Below, piece after piece: positions 11,248 through 21,904 of a stretch of 64,000 nt of DNA. This DNA is from Pegoplata infirma (Eukaryota > Arthropoda > Insecta > Diptera > Anthomyiidae). The notes beneath the pieces were generated by a model. It worked only from the letters and a program-made list of their open reading frames with translations, had not been told where the DNA came from and searched no databases. Made by a program: the position numbers and the translations under genes. Position 1 is the stretch's first letter. Each line of letters begins with the position of its first letter. The stretch is from assembly GCA_963921195.1 (NCBI GenBank), contig OY992537.1, positions 176,531,021 through 176,595,020 of the forward strand, given 5' to 3'.

Positions 11248-11979
11248 CACCCAAAAAATTTCCCAGTTACTGCTGACTAATTTATTAACTAAGTCACAGT
11301 TGAAATACACCTAACTGAGTCCCAGTTGATTTGGCTCAGTTAATGATAACTATTTTTTTATTCTATTTTGAATTTAACTGAGATTCCAGTTACTGGCAAC
11401 AAGTTGTTAGTTAAATCTATGAAAATTTCGAATTTAGTAGATAATAACTGGCTGAAATTTGACAATTGGGTTTTAATGTTTTTAGGGGAATAAAATTTCT
11501 CTTTTTTATTTTAAACAACCTTTATTAAATACATACGAAAAAATATACAATCTTTACACATTAATTTAATTTTTTAATTACCAAACGATTTCGAACTACA
11601 TGCTTTACCAACACGACACTAAATTACAAGTTCGCCGATTTCGTCATCACATATGGTCCTTTACAAGCTTCAGATTTTTTACATCCTTCATCAAGATCTA
11701 AAAAATAATAATTTCTTCATTAACTTTTGCATAAATTAAAATACAAAATAATAAATAGAAACTTACCAAAGATTTGTTCTTATTTGTATCTATTTTATTT
11801 AATTTGTTGATTAATTTTTAATTTCCTGTCAATAAAATTAATTTTGATTTACAAGTAACTGAAATACTGTCAAAATTAACTGGGTTGAATAGTTATTGGT
11901 GATTATACCAGTTATTATAAATTTATTTCAAATCAACTGGGGTTTTTCGTAACTATCCAACTGGGAAATTTTTTCGGTG
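11248..11979. mobile_element. 732-bp TA-flanked transposon remnant with repeated CCAGTTA motifs
   Basis: Ends CACCCAAAAAATTTCCCAGT and, inverted, CACCGAAAAAATTTCCCAGT, directly flanked by TA on both sides (11246-11247, 11980-11981). The ends and interior are dotted with CCAGTTA/AACTGG words in both orientations, at least ten in about 700 bp, which look like subterminal protein-binding repeats. No transposase frame. TA duplication and CAC ends suggest a Tc1/mariner-type origin (inference). Confidence 0.75.
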
Positions 11980-12280
11980 TACTAAATCCATATCAAATAA
12001 CTTTCGTTAAATTTTAGTAGACACGTATGTTTGCTCTAGACGATATACATACGGGAGCTATCGTAATTTTCCTGAAGGATTGTATTTTTCCATAAGGTGG
12101 CAACGACATTTTTAAACACTTTTATGGTCGAAACACTCCAACCTAAAGCGTCAAACCTAAATCAAATTGCGTCGCGTAAGAAACACAAGCACATTCAATT
12201 TGAAATTTTTACGTCCGTTTGATTAAGGAACCTCACATTTGAATTGTATAAACTAAAAATGTATTGGGCGTTACGTCTTA

Positions 12281-12433
12281 AGGCTTCGACACAATGTCGA
12301 AGCCTTACTCTGTACTACAGAGTACCATCTCTAAAATTAGAGAAGACATCATCCAAAAAATGTGTAAGTGCGAAAGAGAAAGGAACAAAATCCACTCTCT
12401 GGCACAGAGTACTCCGTCATTGTGAATTCAGCT
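12281..12433. mobile_element. 153-bp TTA-flanked MITE, family member 1
   Basis: Starts AGGCTTCGACACAATGTCG and ends GTGAATTCAGCT; the ends are imperfect inverted repeats sharing CACAATG and ACTCTG. TTA on both sides (12278-12280, 12434-12436). A second copy lies at 14384-14533 in the opposite orientation. The plus-strand frame crossing this stretch has no protein features. Confidence 0.85.
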
Positions 12434-12436
12434 TTA

Positions 12437-12681
12437 AGGTACCTTCAGACGACGCAATATTAGGTCTGTTTGTTTACCCAAATTTCTTACTATTTTTACA
12501 ACAACTGGAAAGTTTTGCTTACTTTTTGTATTGAAATGTTCCAGCTGTAGTAAAAGGAGTAAAAATGAGTAGATTGTAGTAAGGTAAACGAACAGACATA
12601 TTATATACAATATTCAATTATATTGAGGGTATATTGATGGTCTGACGGTATATTGATAGTCTGCGTCGTCTGTAGGTACCT
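12437..12681. mobile_element. TTA-flanked MITE with AGGTACCT ends
   Basis: Ends AGGTACCTTCAGACGACGCA and, inverted, AGGTACCTACAGACGACGCA. TTA at 12434-12436 and 12682-12684, the first shared with the neighbouring MITE. It is interrupted by a third element at 12463-12598. Confidence 0.85.
12463..12598. mobile_element. 136-bp MITE with 5-bp TATTA duplication
   Basis: Terminal inverted repeat GGTCTGTTTGTTTACC / GGTAAACGAACAGACA, flanked by TATTA at 12458-12462 and 12599-12603. A close copy at 38842-38982 has a 5-bp TTATA duplication, so the 5-bp length is consistent in two independent insertions. Confidence 0.88.
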
Positions 12682-12989
12682 TTACGCGACGTAATTTGAT
12701 TCTAGTCTATTTTTATTTTGAAGCAGATCGGTGTATAATGGGATAGTTCCCTTAAATTATATATTGGTAATCACTTTTGATAGAAAAGTTTCAAGGAAAT
12801 TTCCTTTAAGCGTCGAACCTGAATCAAATTACGTCGCGTAAGGCGTAACGCCCAATAAATTTTCGTTTATACAATTCAAATGTGAGGTACCTAAATCAAA
12901 CGGACGTAAAAATTTCAAACTGAATCTGTTTGTTTTTGTTCTTTTTACCGGTTCACCGCTAAGAAAATATTTTACCGATTTTTTCAATA

Positions 12990-13096
12990 AAAATTTCCGA
13001 ATTTTTTTGGTGATCTAGATTTATTTATTCCGAATTTTTTTTCGTTTTTTTTTTACATAAATAAAGTTTGGTGAAAGTAAAACGAAGGCCTTAAGA
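12990..13096. mobile_element. Partial copy of the GGCC-ended MITE found at 56425-56713
   Basis: AATTTCCGAATTTTTTTGGT, then TTTGGTGAAAGTAAAACGAA at the right, then GGCCTTAA, match parts of the element at 56425-56713. The left end is missing. Confidence 0.6.
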
Positions 13097-13099
13097 GAA

Positions 13100-14115
13100 G
13101 GCATCTATTTTAATTAATTTCTTCTCACAAACATTTTCCGTAATATGTAAAACCTTGAAAAAAACGTTAACCCCCCTATCCAGACGTTTTTTCAAATAGT
13201 CCTAGAGTAATTCAGGCACGGAAAGGCCATTTCTATACTTACAAATATAAAAACCTTAGTGGTTCCCCGTGAAGATAAAATTTACGGTACACCGCCTAGA
13301 GGCGGTCTTGCCAAGTAACGGATAAAAAAATGACTTTAAAAACTATTGTTTTTAACAATTTTTGTTAAAAAATATTTTCTTGGGTTTATTTTTTGTTTTA
13401 ATATAATAGGTATCTCTTGGATTATCCTTACAAAATCATTCTAGAGTTTTTGATTTACTCACCTGTATTTTTTTTTTGAAGCTCTAGCTTAGTTAAAAAC
13501 ATTTTTTTAGTTTTTTATAAAATCACGTTTTTGCAAAATACTTAATTTTGGAAATTTTCCTAAAACGTGCACTTTGTTTGACAATAAATTTTTAACTATG
13601 TATATCGTCGCTGCGCCTAACAATGGATTCATGCGAAGTTTTTAATATTTTTATTTATTACATTTTTGAGAACCCCTATTGGTCATGCGTTTACTCGCCA
13701 AACCGTTTTTTGATATCTTGATTGGTTCAAAAGTTAGTAAAAGTAGCTATGTGTTCGTCATACTAAAAAAGGTCTGAAAAGGAGTTACATAAGTGATAAG
13801 CTACACATAACTTTTTTTTGATCAAAAAGTAATATAACGTGACAAAATTGACCACTATTTTTGTAATATGAGGTTCAAACATAGCGTCCAAGTATTGTGA
13901 ATGAATTTGTCAAAATTTTTTTGGAAAATATTTGCATATTTTCATGCAGTTTTCTAAATCCTAAATGGCGGTTAATCAAGCCTTGTGAAACCAAATAAAT
14001 CATTTGACGTCGGAATTTTTTTTTTTTTATTTCGGGACGAAATCTTAAGTTGAGCCAAATTTTACAATTTTTTGTTGATTTTTTTAGTACGAAAGGAAGT
14101 ATAAAGAGAAAATTA
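13100..14115. other. AT-rich intergenic DNA, nothing recognised
   Basis: No supported gene or bounded repeat. Minus-strand frame 13875-14120 has no family signature. Confidence 0.35.
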
Positions 14116-14117
14116 AT

Positions 14118-14215
14118 CACGCAAACTCACGCATAAAAATCGACTCACGTACACTCACTCACGCAAAAATCTTACTCACGCAATTTAATTCTCCACTCAC
14201 ACTCACTCACATCTG
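14118..14215. repeat. Degenerate CTCACGCA tandem repeat
   Basis: About ten spaced copies of ACTCAC(GCA), some with A/T linkers, in roughly 100 bases. Followed at 14260-14400 by several AAACGTTTT / AAGCGTTTT words. Confidence 0.6.
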
Positions 14216-14383
14216 TTAATTTTATAAAAGCACTGTAACAAAAAAAAAAACATTCTCAAAACCCTATTTTCAAACGTTTTGCAAGCGTTTTTGGAAATCG
14301 TTGGAAATCGCTAAAACAAAAAAAAAATAATTTCAAGACGTTTTTTTCGAACGCTTTGCGAGAGTATTCGAAAAGCGTTTTAA

Positions 14384-14533
14384 AGCTGAATTCACAATGT
14401 CAAAGTACTCTGTTCCAGAGCGTGGATTTTGTTTATTTCTCTTTCGCACTTACAGAGTTTTTGTATGATGTCGTCTTTATTTTTAGAGATGGTACTCTGT
14501 AGTACAGAGTACTCCGACATTGTGTCGGAGCCT
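14384..14533. mobile_element. 150-bp TAA-flanked MITE, family member 2
   Basis: Reverse-orientation copy of the element at 12281-12433, starting AGCTGAATTCACAATGTC and ending TGTCGGAGCCT, flanked by TAA at 14381-14383 and 14534-14536. TAA is the complement of the TTA seen at copy 1. Confidence 0.85.
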
Positions 14534-14539
14534 TAAGAG

Positions 14540-14978
14540 TTCTTTAGATTTTTTTTTTTGAAAAATTTTCTAAGTTCCGAAACTGTTTTTGGAAAAAAAA
14601 AATTTTTTCAATTTTTTTTTTTTGTTTTTTAAGTAAAAAAACTAAAAAAATGTTTTAAGATTTTTTTTTTTTTAATTTTCTAAGTTTCGAAAATTTGTTT
14701 GATTACAAACAATTTTTTTTTTCAGATTTCACTTTGTAGCAAACAAATTATTATAACCGAACTAAAACAAGCAGGGATGGAAAAGTTGATACATATGAAC
14801 TTGTTTTTGATAGTTTTTGATGTTCAAAAGTACGTTGATTTATACAGTCAAGAAAGTATACTCTCTTGACTCATTTAATATGTACTATTTTACAATTGAG
14901 TAAAACTATTGAGCAGAAAATCGTACAATCTAAGTTCTAAATCGTTTGAGTTTTTTAATGAAAGGAGTTTGATATCTT
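14540..14978. other. A/T-run rich DNA, nothing recognised
   Basis: Many runs of 8-12 A or T; no gene or bounded repeat seen. Confidence 0.35.
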
Positions 14979-15264
14979 ATGTGGAGTTCACACTTGCGAC
15001 ATACAGCAAGTCGTTTAACAAAACACCAGTAATATGGCATTCACACTAGCGACCTTAAACAAGTTGTTTAACAAAACACCAGTAGCAGAATAAAAACGTA
15101 ATGGACACAGAACAAAGACTTTTTTAAACATCTCACTCTTGAACACTTCAAAACAGCAAGTGTGAACGCCGTATAACAGAATAAAAACGTAATGTACACA
15201 GAACAAAGACTTTTTAAACATCTCACTCTTGAACACTCAAAAACAGCAAGTGTGAACCCCACAT
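14979..15264. mobile_element. ATGTGG MITE carrying a nested copy of its own family
   Basis: Outer ends ATGTGGAGTTCACACTTGC and, inverted, ATGTGGGGTTCACACTTGC. Inside, after the first 53 bases, sits a second full copy at about 15032-15174 with ends ATATGGCATTCACACTAGC and ATACGGCGTTCACACTTGC, so the outer copy resumes after it. Confidence 0.8.
15032..15174. mobile_element. 143-bp MITE nested in its own relative
   Basis: Same family as the 15288-15430 copy: terminal CATTCACAC...AAGTGTGAA inverted repeats and an interior with AGAATAAAAACGTAATG and ACATCTCACTCTTGAACAC. Confidence 0.8.
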
Positions 15265-15287
15265 TATACAAGTAGTGAAAATGTTTA

Positions 15288-15430
15288 ATATGGCATTCAC
15301 ACTTGCGACCTTAAACAAGTTGTTCAACAAAACACTAGTAACAGAATAAAAACGTAATGGACACAGAACAAAGACTTTTTTAAACATCTCACTCTTGAAC
15401 ACTTCAAAACAGCAAGTGTGAATGCCATAT
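15288..15430. mobile_element. 143-bp MITE, best-preserved copy of this family
   Basis: Ends ATATGGCATTCACACTTGC and its exact complement, GCAAGTGTGAATGCCATAT. Interior nearly identical to the copies at 15032-15174 and 15611-15748. Confidence 0.85.
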
Positions 15431-15610
15431 AACTCAAATATGTCAAAGGGGGCACAATTTAAAAAAAAATCGTCTTACTGAAAAACATCTTTATTATTTT
15501 TTTTACATATTAAAGATTATTTGCCCTCATTTTTACGGAGTTTTTGATTTAAAAAAAATGATTAAGGAAAAATTTAGTACATTGGAAAATACTTTGTAAA
15601 ATCATTTTTA

Positions 15611-15748
15611 TATGGCATCCACACTTGCGACCTTAAACAAGTTCAACAAAACACCAGTAACAGAATAAAAACGCAATGGACACAGAACAGACTTTTTTAA
15701 ACATCTCTCCGTTGAACACTTCAAATCAGCAAGTGTGAATGACGCATT
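15611..15748. mobile_element. Further MITE copy of the same family
   Basis: TATGGCATCCACACTTGC at the left and GCAAGTGTGAATGACGCAT at the right, with the family interior between. Slightly more diverged. Confidence 0.8.
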
Positions 15749-16220
15749 AATACCAAAAGGAAATGTTCATATCTCATACCTGTGATGAAGTGCTAGATAT
15801 TTCTGATAACATGTAGTATGTGGGTCGTTCTCCATGAAATCAGTAAAGAATTTTCGTGGTCCCTTTGATATTGAAGAAATTTGATTAAGTTTTTAAACTA
15901 AGTGAAAAACAGACAAATAAAAAATTTTCAGCAGGGGCCGAAAATACGGAGGTTCACAATTTCCCCCAGAATCTTAAAATCGCGACACTTTTGCACCTTC
16001 TAAATTTAATATCTTGTGTTCCATTATAGCTACAAATCCCAGTTTATGATGTTGTAAAACCTCTAATTTACAAGACTACTACAAACAGAAAATTATTTAA
16101 AAAAAATGCGGGGTGCTTCTGAAAATTTCTATGACAGTTTTTCACTTACAATTTGTGTAACAAATAAACCAATTTGATAAAAATCGGAGGGTGTCGAGAA
16201 CATTTTTAGCTATTGTCATT
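15749..16220. other. Intergenic DNA, nothing recognised
   Basis: No gene or bounded repeat. A C13 run lies just beyond it, near 16245. Confidence 0.35.
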
Positions 16221-16659
16221 GGCGTAGATAGCCCTAATTTTAGCCCCCCCCCCCCAGATTTTTAATCATTCACAATTTTTTTTTTTTTTAATAATTTAAT
16301 GATTTCATTAATTTTTGCAACAAAAAATAATAAGAATGAGGACTCGTTATGATTATTGTACGAGTCTTAAGGACTCGTAATGATTATTATATTAGAATCT
16401 AGTAGTTTTTCCCATTGAAAAATAGTCTGAATTATTGAAAAAAAATTTTATCTGAATCTGATGTTTTTGTCAGTAATAAAAACTTCACCGAATCTTAGGG
16501 CTTTAACTTCAGGAAAACATTTTTACATTCTAAGTGACTTCTTTGATTTAAAAAAGTTTCTGAATTCTAAGGTGTTTTAGTCAAAATTCTCAGATTCTTT
16601 CTTTCAATAACTTTTGTCTATAAAAAACACCTTATATTTAATTAAAGTATTAAATATAA

Positions 16660-16777
16660 GGGCGGTTATTCATAAAACCTGAAATATATTTAAAGTAGGT
16701 TTATTTGACAGATATTGCAGCAATAATTGTCAAAAAAACCTACAATAAGTCTGTTATAAGTATTATGAATAAGAGCC
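16660..16777. mobile_element. 118-bp MITE
   Basis: GGGCGGTTATTCATAAAACC at the left and, inverted, GGCTCTTATTCATAATACTT at the right, with inner GTAGGTTT / AAACCTAC also inverted. No coding capacity. Confidence 0.7.
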
Positions 16778-17347
16778 AATGTCCCGAGTAAAAATTTTGA
16801 TATTGCACCATATATCTGGAGATCTGGAGAGATATACAATCATATCTTATAAGATCCGGAAATTGACCCGATCTAATTATATCAGTTTTGATCAGTTCTG
16901 ATACAAACTGATAAATTTATATCTCGTTGGATCCGACATTTGTCCCATATATATTCTGATCTTATTAGATCTGACTTGATCAGAATTAATATTGTAGCAT
17001 ATGGAATATTTATTTTTGCAAAATTGCTATTAAAAAGAAGAAATAATAATCCCATTTTTATTTAAAATGTTAATAACTTTATTTTATTAAGTATTATTAA
17101 TGACAATAAATTTTTAACACATAATGTAGTTAGAAAAGTATTAGTACTAACAAAATCTTTATTGAAAAATTTAAACTGCAAAATTTTGTAGTTTAAGATA
17201 AACAAATATTAAGGCTCATTTGGTCTTGCGGTAAAGTGAGATTTTAGTATGTGATACAAAAAGTTGCTGATAAAGTTGCTTTAAAAATTACAAATAAAAT
17301 TTCGTGTTTACGGCAGATTCTATGTTGTTAAGTGCGTATTTACATTA

Positions 17348-17457
17348 GGCAATTTTAATTGCGGCAATTCTGATTTTATAGTGTATCAGAGAGATGTAAG
17401 ATTCTTCCCTCTCTCTCCGATACACTATAAAATCAGAATTGCGGCAGTTAAAATTGC
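17348..17457. mobile_element. 110-bp near-perfect hairpin MITE
   Basis: GGCAATTTTAATTGCGGCAA followed by TTCTGATTTTATAGTGTATC is matched inverted by the right half, with a loop of about 25 bases around 17395-17415. Confidence 0.8.
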
Positions 17458-17954
17458 CGTCTGAATTGGGACTAATCTTGAAAATGGCCAAAACTATGAA
17501 TAACATTAAAACTAAATGAGCCTTAAATTTGTTCCAACACACATTTATCCGAATTCTTCTGGAGTTTGAAGTTAAAATACCATATTGGTCCTTTTGAAAA
17601 TTTCTGGTTTCAGGGAAAAATATAAAGGTTGAATTGTTCCATTCTTCATCTTCATAAAATTCAACACGTTTTAACATTATAAAAACATCTGCAAATAAAA
17701 AAAAGAATTAAAATACTAATCCTTCTTCTATGCTTTCTTCTAAATTTTTGTGTTTATTGCCAAAATACTTACATCAACTGTAAAAACATGAGAGAGCCGA
17801 ACTTAATCCATTTCTTCATATTTTGAAAGAAATATGTAATAATTTTATTTTATTTTATTTTATTTACAAAATATATAATTTTTTTATTTAAAATATTGTT
17901 TTTATTTTGTTTGACAGAAAATTCGAATTATTTTTTTTTGTTTGTATTTTGTTT

Positions 17955-18370
17955 TTTAACTTTTTATACCCTCCAACTACAGTATGGGGGTATACTTACT
18001 TTGTCATTCCGTGTGTAACGCATCGAAATATCGGTCGGGGACCCCATAAAGTATATATATTATTGATCAGTGATCGATTCTAAGACATTTTAGCGATGTC
18101 CGTCCGTCCGTCCGTCCGTCCGTCTGTCCGTCCGTCCGTCCGTCCGTCTGTCCGTCCGTCCGTCCGTCCGTCTGTAGTTAACACGATGCAGTCCAAAATA
18201 AAAGAGATAGGAACCTCAAGTTTTGCACAAATATGTCTTATGTTCCTAGGCAGGTTAAGTTCGGAAATTGGCCAAATCGGACCAGGGGGAAAAAAGTTCC
18301 CCCTTGAAGAACTAAACCAACCTCTAAAAAAATACACGTTTTTACAGGTTTTTTTGTATTTTTGTTAAAT
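17955..18370 (+). mobile_element. Mini-me-like dipteran element with (GTCY)n tract
   Basis: Shows the order TTTTATACCCTCC, GTTTGTCATTCCG-like segment, GCATCGAAATATCGG, (TA)n, a conserved spacer, then (GTCY)n, which is the arrangement described for mini-me elements in flies. Two further copies are at 37427-38045 and, reversed, 42110-42750. The family name is from memory of the architecture. Confidence 0.65.
18097..18174 (+). repeat. (TCCG)n microsatellite with 24-bp higher-order period
   Basis: Tetranucleotide TCCG repeats in which every sixth unit is TCTG (at 18123, 18147 and 18171), giving a 24-bp higher-order unit. Frames reading SVRPSVRP or the reverse are by-products. Confidence 0.9.
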
Positions 18371-18809
18371 AAATGAAACATTTGGTATATTTATCGCGAT
18401 GGGAAGGTGCTCTCAACGTGCCCCACTGACCTCACTTGTTTTTTTTGTTTTCATTCGGGTTCAAAACAAATGAATAATAACGAAGATTTAAAAAAGGGTG
18501 TTCATTTAAAATTAAATCCTAAAAAATCTTCGTTGTTTGATAAAGTTAGGGTTGATATGGATATGCATAAATCTTGCTTTATTGGCAGCTATGGTAGAAG
18601 ACATAACCAGATATGATACAATATATAGTTATATATGGCAGCAGATCTAACATATCTGGTTATATATAATTTGATCTTATGCAAGATATAAATATATACA
18701 ATCATATCTTGTCAGATATAATTATATCTAATCATTTTTACTCGGGGTGTTTTTTTATAGACAAAAGTTATTGGAAGAAAGAATCTGAGAATTTTGACTA
18801 ATAATCATC

Positions 18810-20206
18810 AACTTTTGCAATCATCAGAACTTTTTCTTAAAAAAATCATAATAATCTAATGATTTTACTATAGAAAAACATTCAAAATCTTGAAAAAAAA
18901 AATCTTCAAAATCTCGTAAAAAAAAGTTTAACTAAATATTACCTTTTAACCAATGCATAAGAATTTTGTATCTAAAGTTTGTTTTTCAAATATCCGAAAT
19001 TTTATAATTGAAACTTTAATTACCAAATTTTGCAAAAATGTAATCTGTACAACGAACAAGTTTTTCACTTCTAAAATTTTATGGAAAAATATATCTGAGA
19101 GTTTTAAATTTCCGAAAAATCTTCAGAATCAAAATTTGTTAAAAAAAAAACGTTTCAGAAATAGGTCTGGGTTTTTCTATTAAAAAAAAAATATAAAAAA
19201 AAATAACAAAAAATCCAGGGGGCTTTAATCTATGAGTTTTTTGACATTTTGTAAGGCTGAACAAAAAAATATGTTTTTATCTAATTTTCTATAATTAGCA
19301 AAAATTAATTTTTTTCAATTTCAAAATGTTTAGTGTTTTTTTTAAATCTCACTAATCTGGGGGGGGTTTTTGAATTTTTTTAGGGGGAAGAAAAAAGGAC
19401 CTGGCAGCACTGCTGTGGTCGTTAAAGGTTTAGAGCCTAAAAGCATGCACTACTTTTTTACACAAACTATCGAAAACCGCTTGGCTCAGTGTTATCGTCA
19501 CAATTGGCCCTTACTATAGAGAACAAAATACCTTAACTGGGAGATGTTAGTTTCATTCCATGTTTTTTTCCGTAGACTGTATGTTTAGCTCGTTTTGTAA
19601 TACATTTACTTAAAAAATAGTCAATAATAATTAATAAAAATCAGTCCATATCATTAAAATTAGAAACAAATTGTTTTTTATACTTCTTACGCAGTTAAAT
19701 TACATTGATGTTTATTTTTTTACTTATATTGATGTTAGAATTGATATTGTAATTCTGTTTTTATTGTTTACATTATTTTTAATAAACTAACTTCCATTAT
19801 GTTTCTCAGCATCAGATTTTGTTAAATTTACATTACATTTTAAAAAATGGGAGGGGGATCTAAGAATATTGAAAATTAAAATAAATTTATATAAAAATGT
19901 ATATATGTTGTTGCAATGAAAATACAGCGGTTGTTTATAAGCAAATAAAAACTTTAATTATTAATTATTTGCCCACACTTTTAAAATTATGATAAAGTCC
20001 TCTTCCAAGGTGTTAATAAAATCTATTTATTTGTGTCTTGAACAGACGCTAGTGAACTCAATTGACTCTTTGAAGCACCGTCTCAATGTTGGAAGTGTTT
20101 TATTGAGATACTGACACAGTATTAATTGGAAATACTCACTTGTTTAATATATATCATCCGTTTGTAACCGCTCGATCAGTATATCGCACTACGCTTGATT
20201 CATACG
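18810..20206. other. AT-rich DNA, no gene recognised
   Basis: 18810-19235 is A/T-run rich and may be the outer part of an old element. A G8 run at 19364 in a block resembling the complement of the C13 run at 16245 hints at a very old inverted pair. 19430-20200 shows nothing identifiable. Confidence 0.35.
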
Positions 20207-20320
20207 TTGACTACCCTTATCTACTATTTTCCAGTATGGGGGTACGATTTGATGGGTTTAAATAATTTTGTATGAAAAATTATTCAAAATACTGGGAAAT
20301 AGTAGATAAGGGTGGTCAAG
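20207..20320. mobile_element. 114-bp hairpin MITE
   Basis: TTGACTACCCTTATCTACTA followed by TTTTCCAGTAT is matched inverted by ATACTGGGAAATAGTAGATA and following bases. Loop of about 50 bases. Confidence 0.75.
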
Positions 20321-20612
20321 GGTAGTTAACATGTAAACAGCCCTTTACATAGAAAATTCTTCGTTCACACTGTCACATATGTCAAACAAAATTCCATCAG
20401 ATGGTACTCGAATGTGTGTTACTCGCCAGGTGTCCCGCTTCTAGGATTTTCAATATACCACCACTATTTAATTCTTCAATATACCCACCACTATTAAAAT
20501 TTGATTAAAATTTTGAAAAGCATGCAGTTAGGGTTAAACAAGAAAATTCATCCCTAAAGTATGCTAAATTTTATACTCGTTTAAATGTTAAACTTAATGA
20601 AAACAAATAAAG

Positions 20613-20985
20613 TTAATGTTAGGCCTTTTTTGTTGGCAAACTTTGATTGTTAACATGCATCAAAACGAAAAAAAAACGACACCTTAACTTCCATAAATTT
20701 CTCAATTTAATTTAGCGTTGTTTGGAATAGTTTTGTAAAATATTACACATTTTCGATGAGATATTGATAAAATTAGTTTATTAGATGCAATTTAGCTTGA
20801 AAGCAACACAAAAACATTTATCTTTTTTATTAATACCAAAGAGAGCCATTAACAATAAGAGAATCATTCACAATGTATGCATGTTAATTTTTAACTTCTA
20901 GAATTTTGAGCGTTAACACTAATGTGAACTTTGTATGGTAGAACACTGATAATTATGCCAACAAAAAACGCCTGTTAATAATCAC
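20613..20985. mobile_element. Degenerate inverted-repeat element
   Basis: CCTTTTTTGTTGGCA at 20627 and, inverted, CGTTTTTTGTTGGCA near 20960, with an inner inverted pair TTAACATGCAT / ATGCATGTTAA at 20652 and 20877. Boundaries uncertain. Confidence 0.5.
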
Positions 20986-21340
20986 GTTCTGTTAATGTAA
21001 TCTATAAAAAAACAATTTCCATTAACAAGACAAACGGACATTTAAAATCCTGCTGATGATAACATCAGCATGGGATTTTATTCCCATATTGGTATTTAAA
21101 ACCGGCATGGGAATACCAGAAATGTCTATAACTTTTAGAAATTCAAATTTCCTTCTGCATTTTTTCAACTTAAACCCTTATAGCAATTATTTTTTCATGT
21201 ATTAATTGCACTAAATAAACAGAAGCGACACTAATGAAAAAATCTAACCTTAAAAACATGATCAAAAAAGTAACAGAAAAGTGTTTTAGCCAAAACACTA
21301 TTTTATGGCGCCTTTGCAAACAGGGTTTAACAGGGGTGTG
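20986..21340. other. Intergenic DNA, nothing recognised
   Basis: Only a small inverted pair around TGATGATAACATCAGCA (21054-21072) and a CATGGGA repeat. No gene. Confidence 0.35.
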
Positions 21341-21359
21341 ATGGATCAGTATCAATGGA

Positions 21360-21904
21360 AATTCAGTTGATATTTTTCGAATTACAATTGGAATATTCGA
21401 ATTACAAATGATCTTTTACGAATTACAATTGATCTGTTACGAATTACAATTGAATTTTTACGAATTCAATTATCTTTTACGAACAATCGATCTTTTACGA
21501 ATGACAATTATTGATCTTTTACGAATTACAATTGATATTTTTCGAATTACAATTGATCTTTTACGAATTACAATTGATCTTTTTCGAATTACAATTGATT
21601 TTTTACGAATTACAATTGATCTTTTTCGAATTACAATTGATCTTTGACGAATTACAATTGATGTTTTACGAATTACAATTGATATTTTTCGAATTACAAT
21701 TGATCTTTTACGAATTACAATTGATCTTCTACGAATTACATTTTACCTTTTACGAATTACAATTACAAATAGAATCTTCGAATTACAAATAGAATCTTCG
21801 AATTTCAAGTAGAATCTTCGAATTACTAATGGAATCTTCGAACTACAAATGTAATCTTCGAATTACAATTTATCTTTTACGAATTACATCTGTAAATGGT
21901 GTAG
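21360..21904 (+). repeat. Single arm of a foldback-like element built from 20-21 bp repeats
   Basis: Tandem units GAATTACAATTGATCTTTTAC (21 bp) and GAATTACAAATRGAATCTTC (20 bp), ending in ATTACATCTGTAAATGGTGTAG, the same terminal sequence as both ends of the element at 35151-35803. Left of it is a piece like that element's centre (CAATGGAAATTCAGTTGATA), so only one arm remains. Frames reading FYELQLIF are translations of the repeat. Confidence 0.8.

Larger units (their letters stand above)
12190..12927. mobile_element. Host MITE split by two tandem MITEs inserted at one TTA
   Basis: Left arm 12190-12280 (GAAATTTTTACGTCCGTTTG onwards to GGGCGTTACG) continues after two insertions at 12682-12706 (TTACGCGACGTAATTTGATT). 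The right arm 12818-12925 is the inverted match of both left pieces. This places the two insertions at the same TTA within the left arm. A further partial copy of the ACGCGACG arm motif lies just upstream at about 12140-12182, in the same orientation as the right arm. Confidence 0.75.
16783..18746. mobile_element. 2-kb TIR element with repeated AGATATAATTATATCT-like motifs
   Basis: Ends CCCGAGTAAAAAT in inverted orientation on both sides. About 200 bases at each end carry many GATATAATNATATC and AGATC palindromic words, which look like subterminal repeats. The interior holds a hairpin MITE and a mini-me-like element. No transposase found. Confidence 0.6.
16575..18806. mobile_element. Old inverted-repeat element split by a younger insertion
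   Basis: AGTCAAAATTCTCAGATTCT through TTTGTCTATAAAAAACACC at 16575-16633 is matched inverted at 18748-18806. The two arms (about 59 bp, few mismatches) now enclose 2.1 kb of other elements, so they appear to be the ends of the target into which the 16660-18746 block arrived. Confidence 0.55.

Noticed and set aside
18080..18368. Frames with SVRPSVRP or DGRTDGRT repeats
   Set aside because: By-products of the (TCCG)n tract on both strands.
21408..21792. Frames encoding repeated FYELQLIF or LLRITID
   Set aside because: They are translations of the 20-21 bp foldback repeat in several frames and strands.
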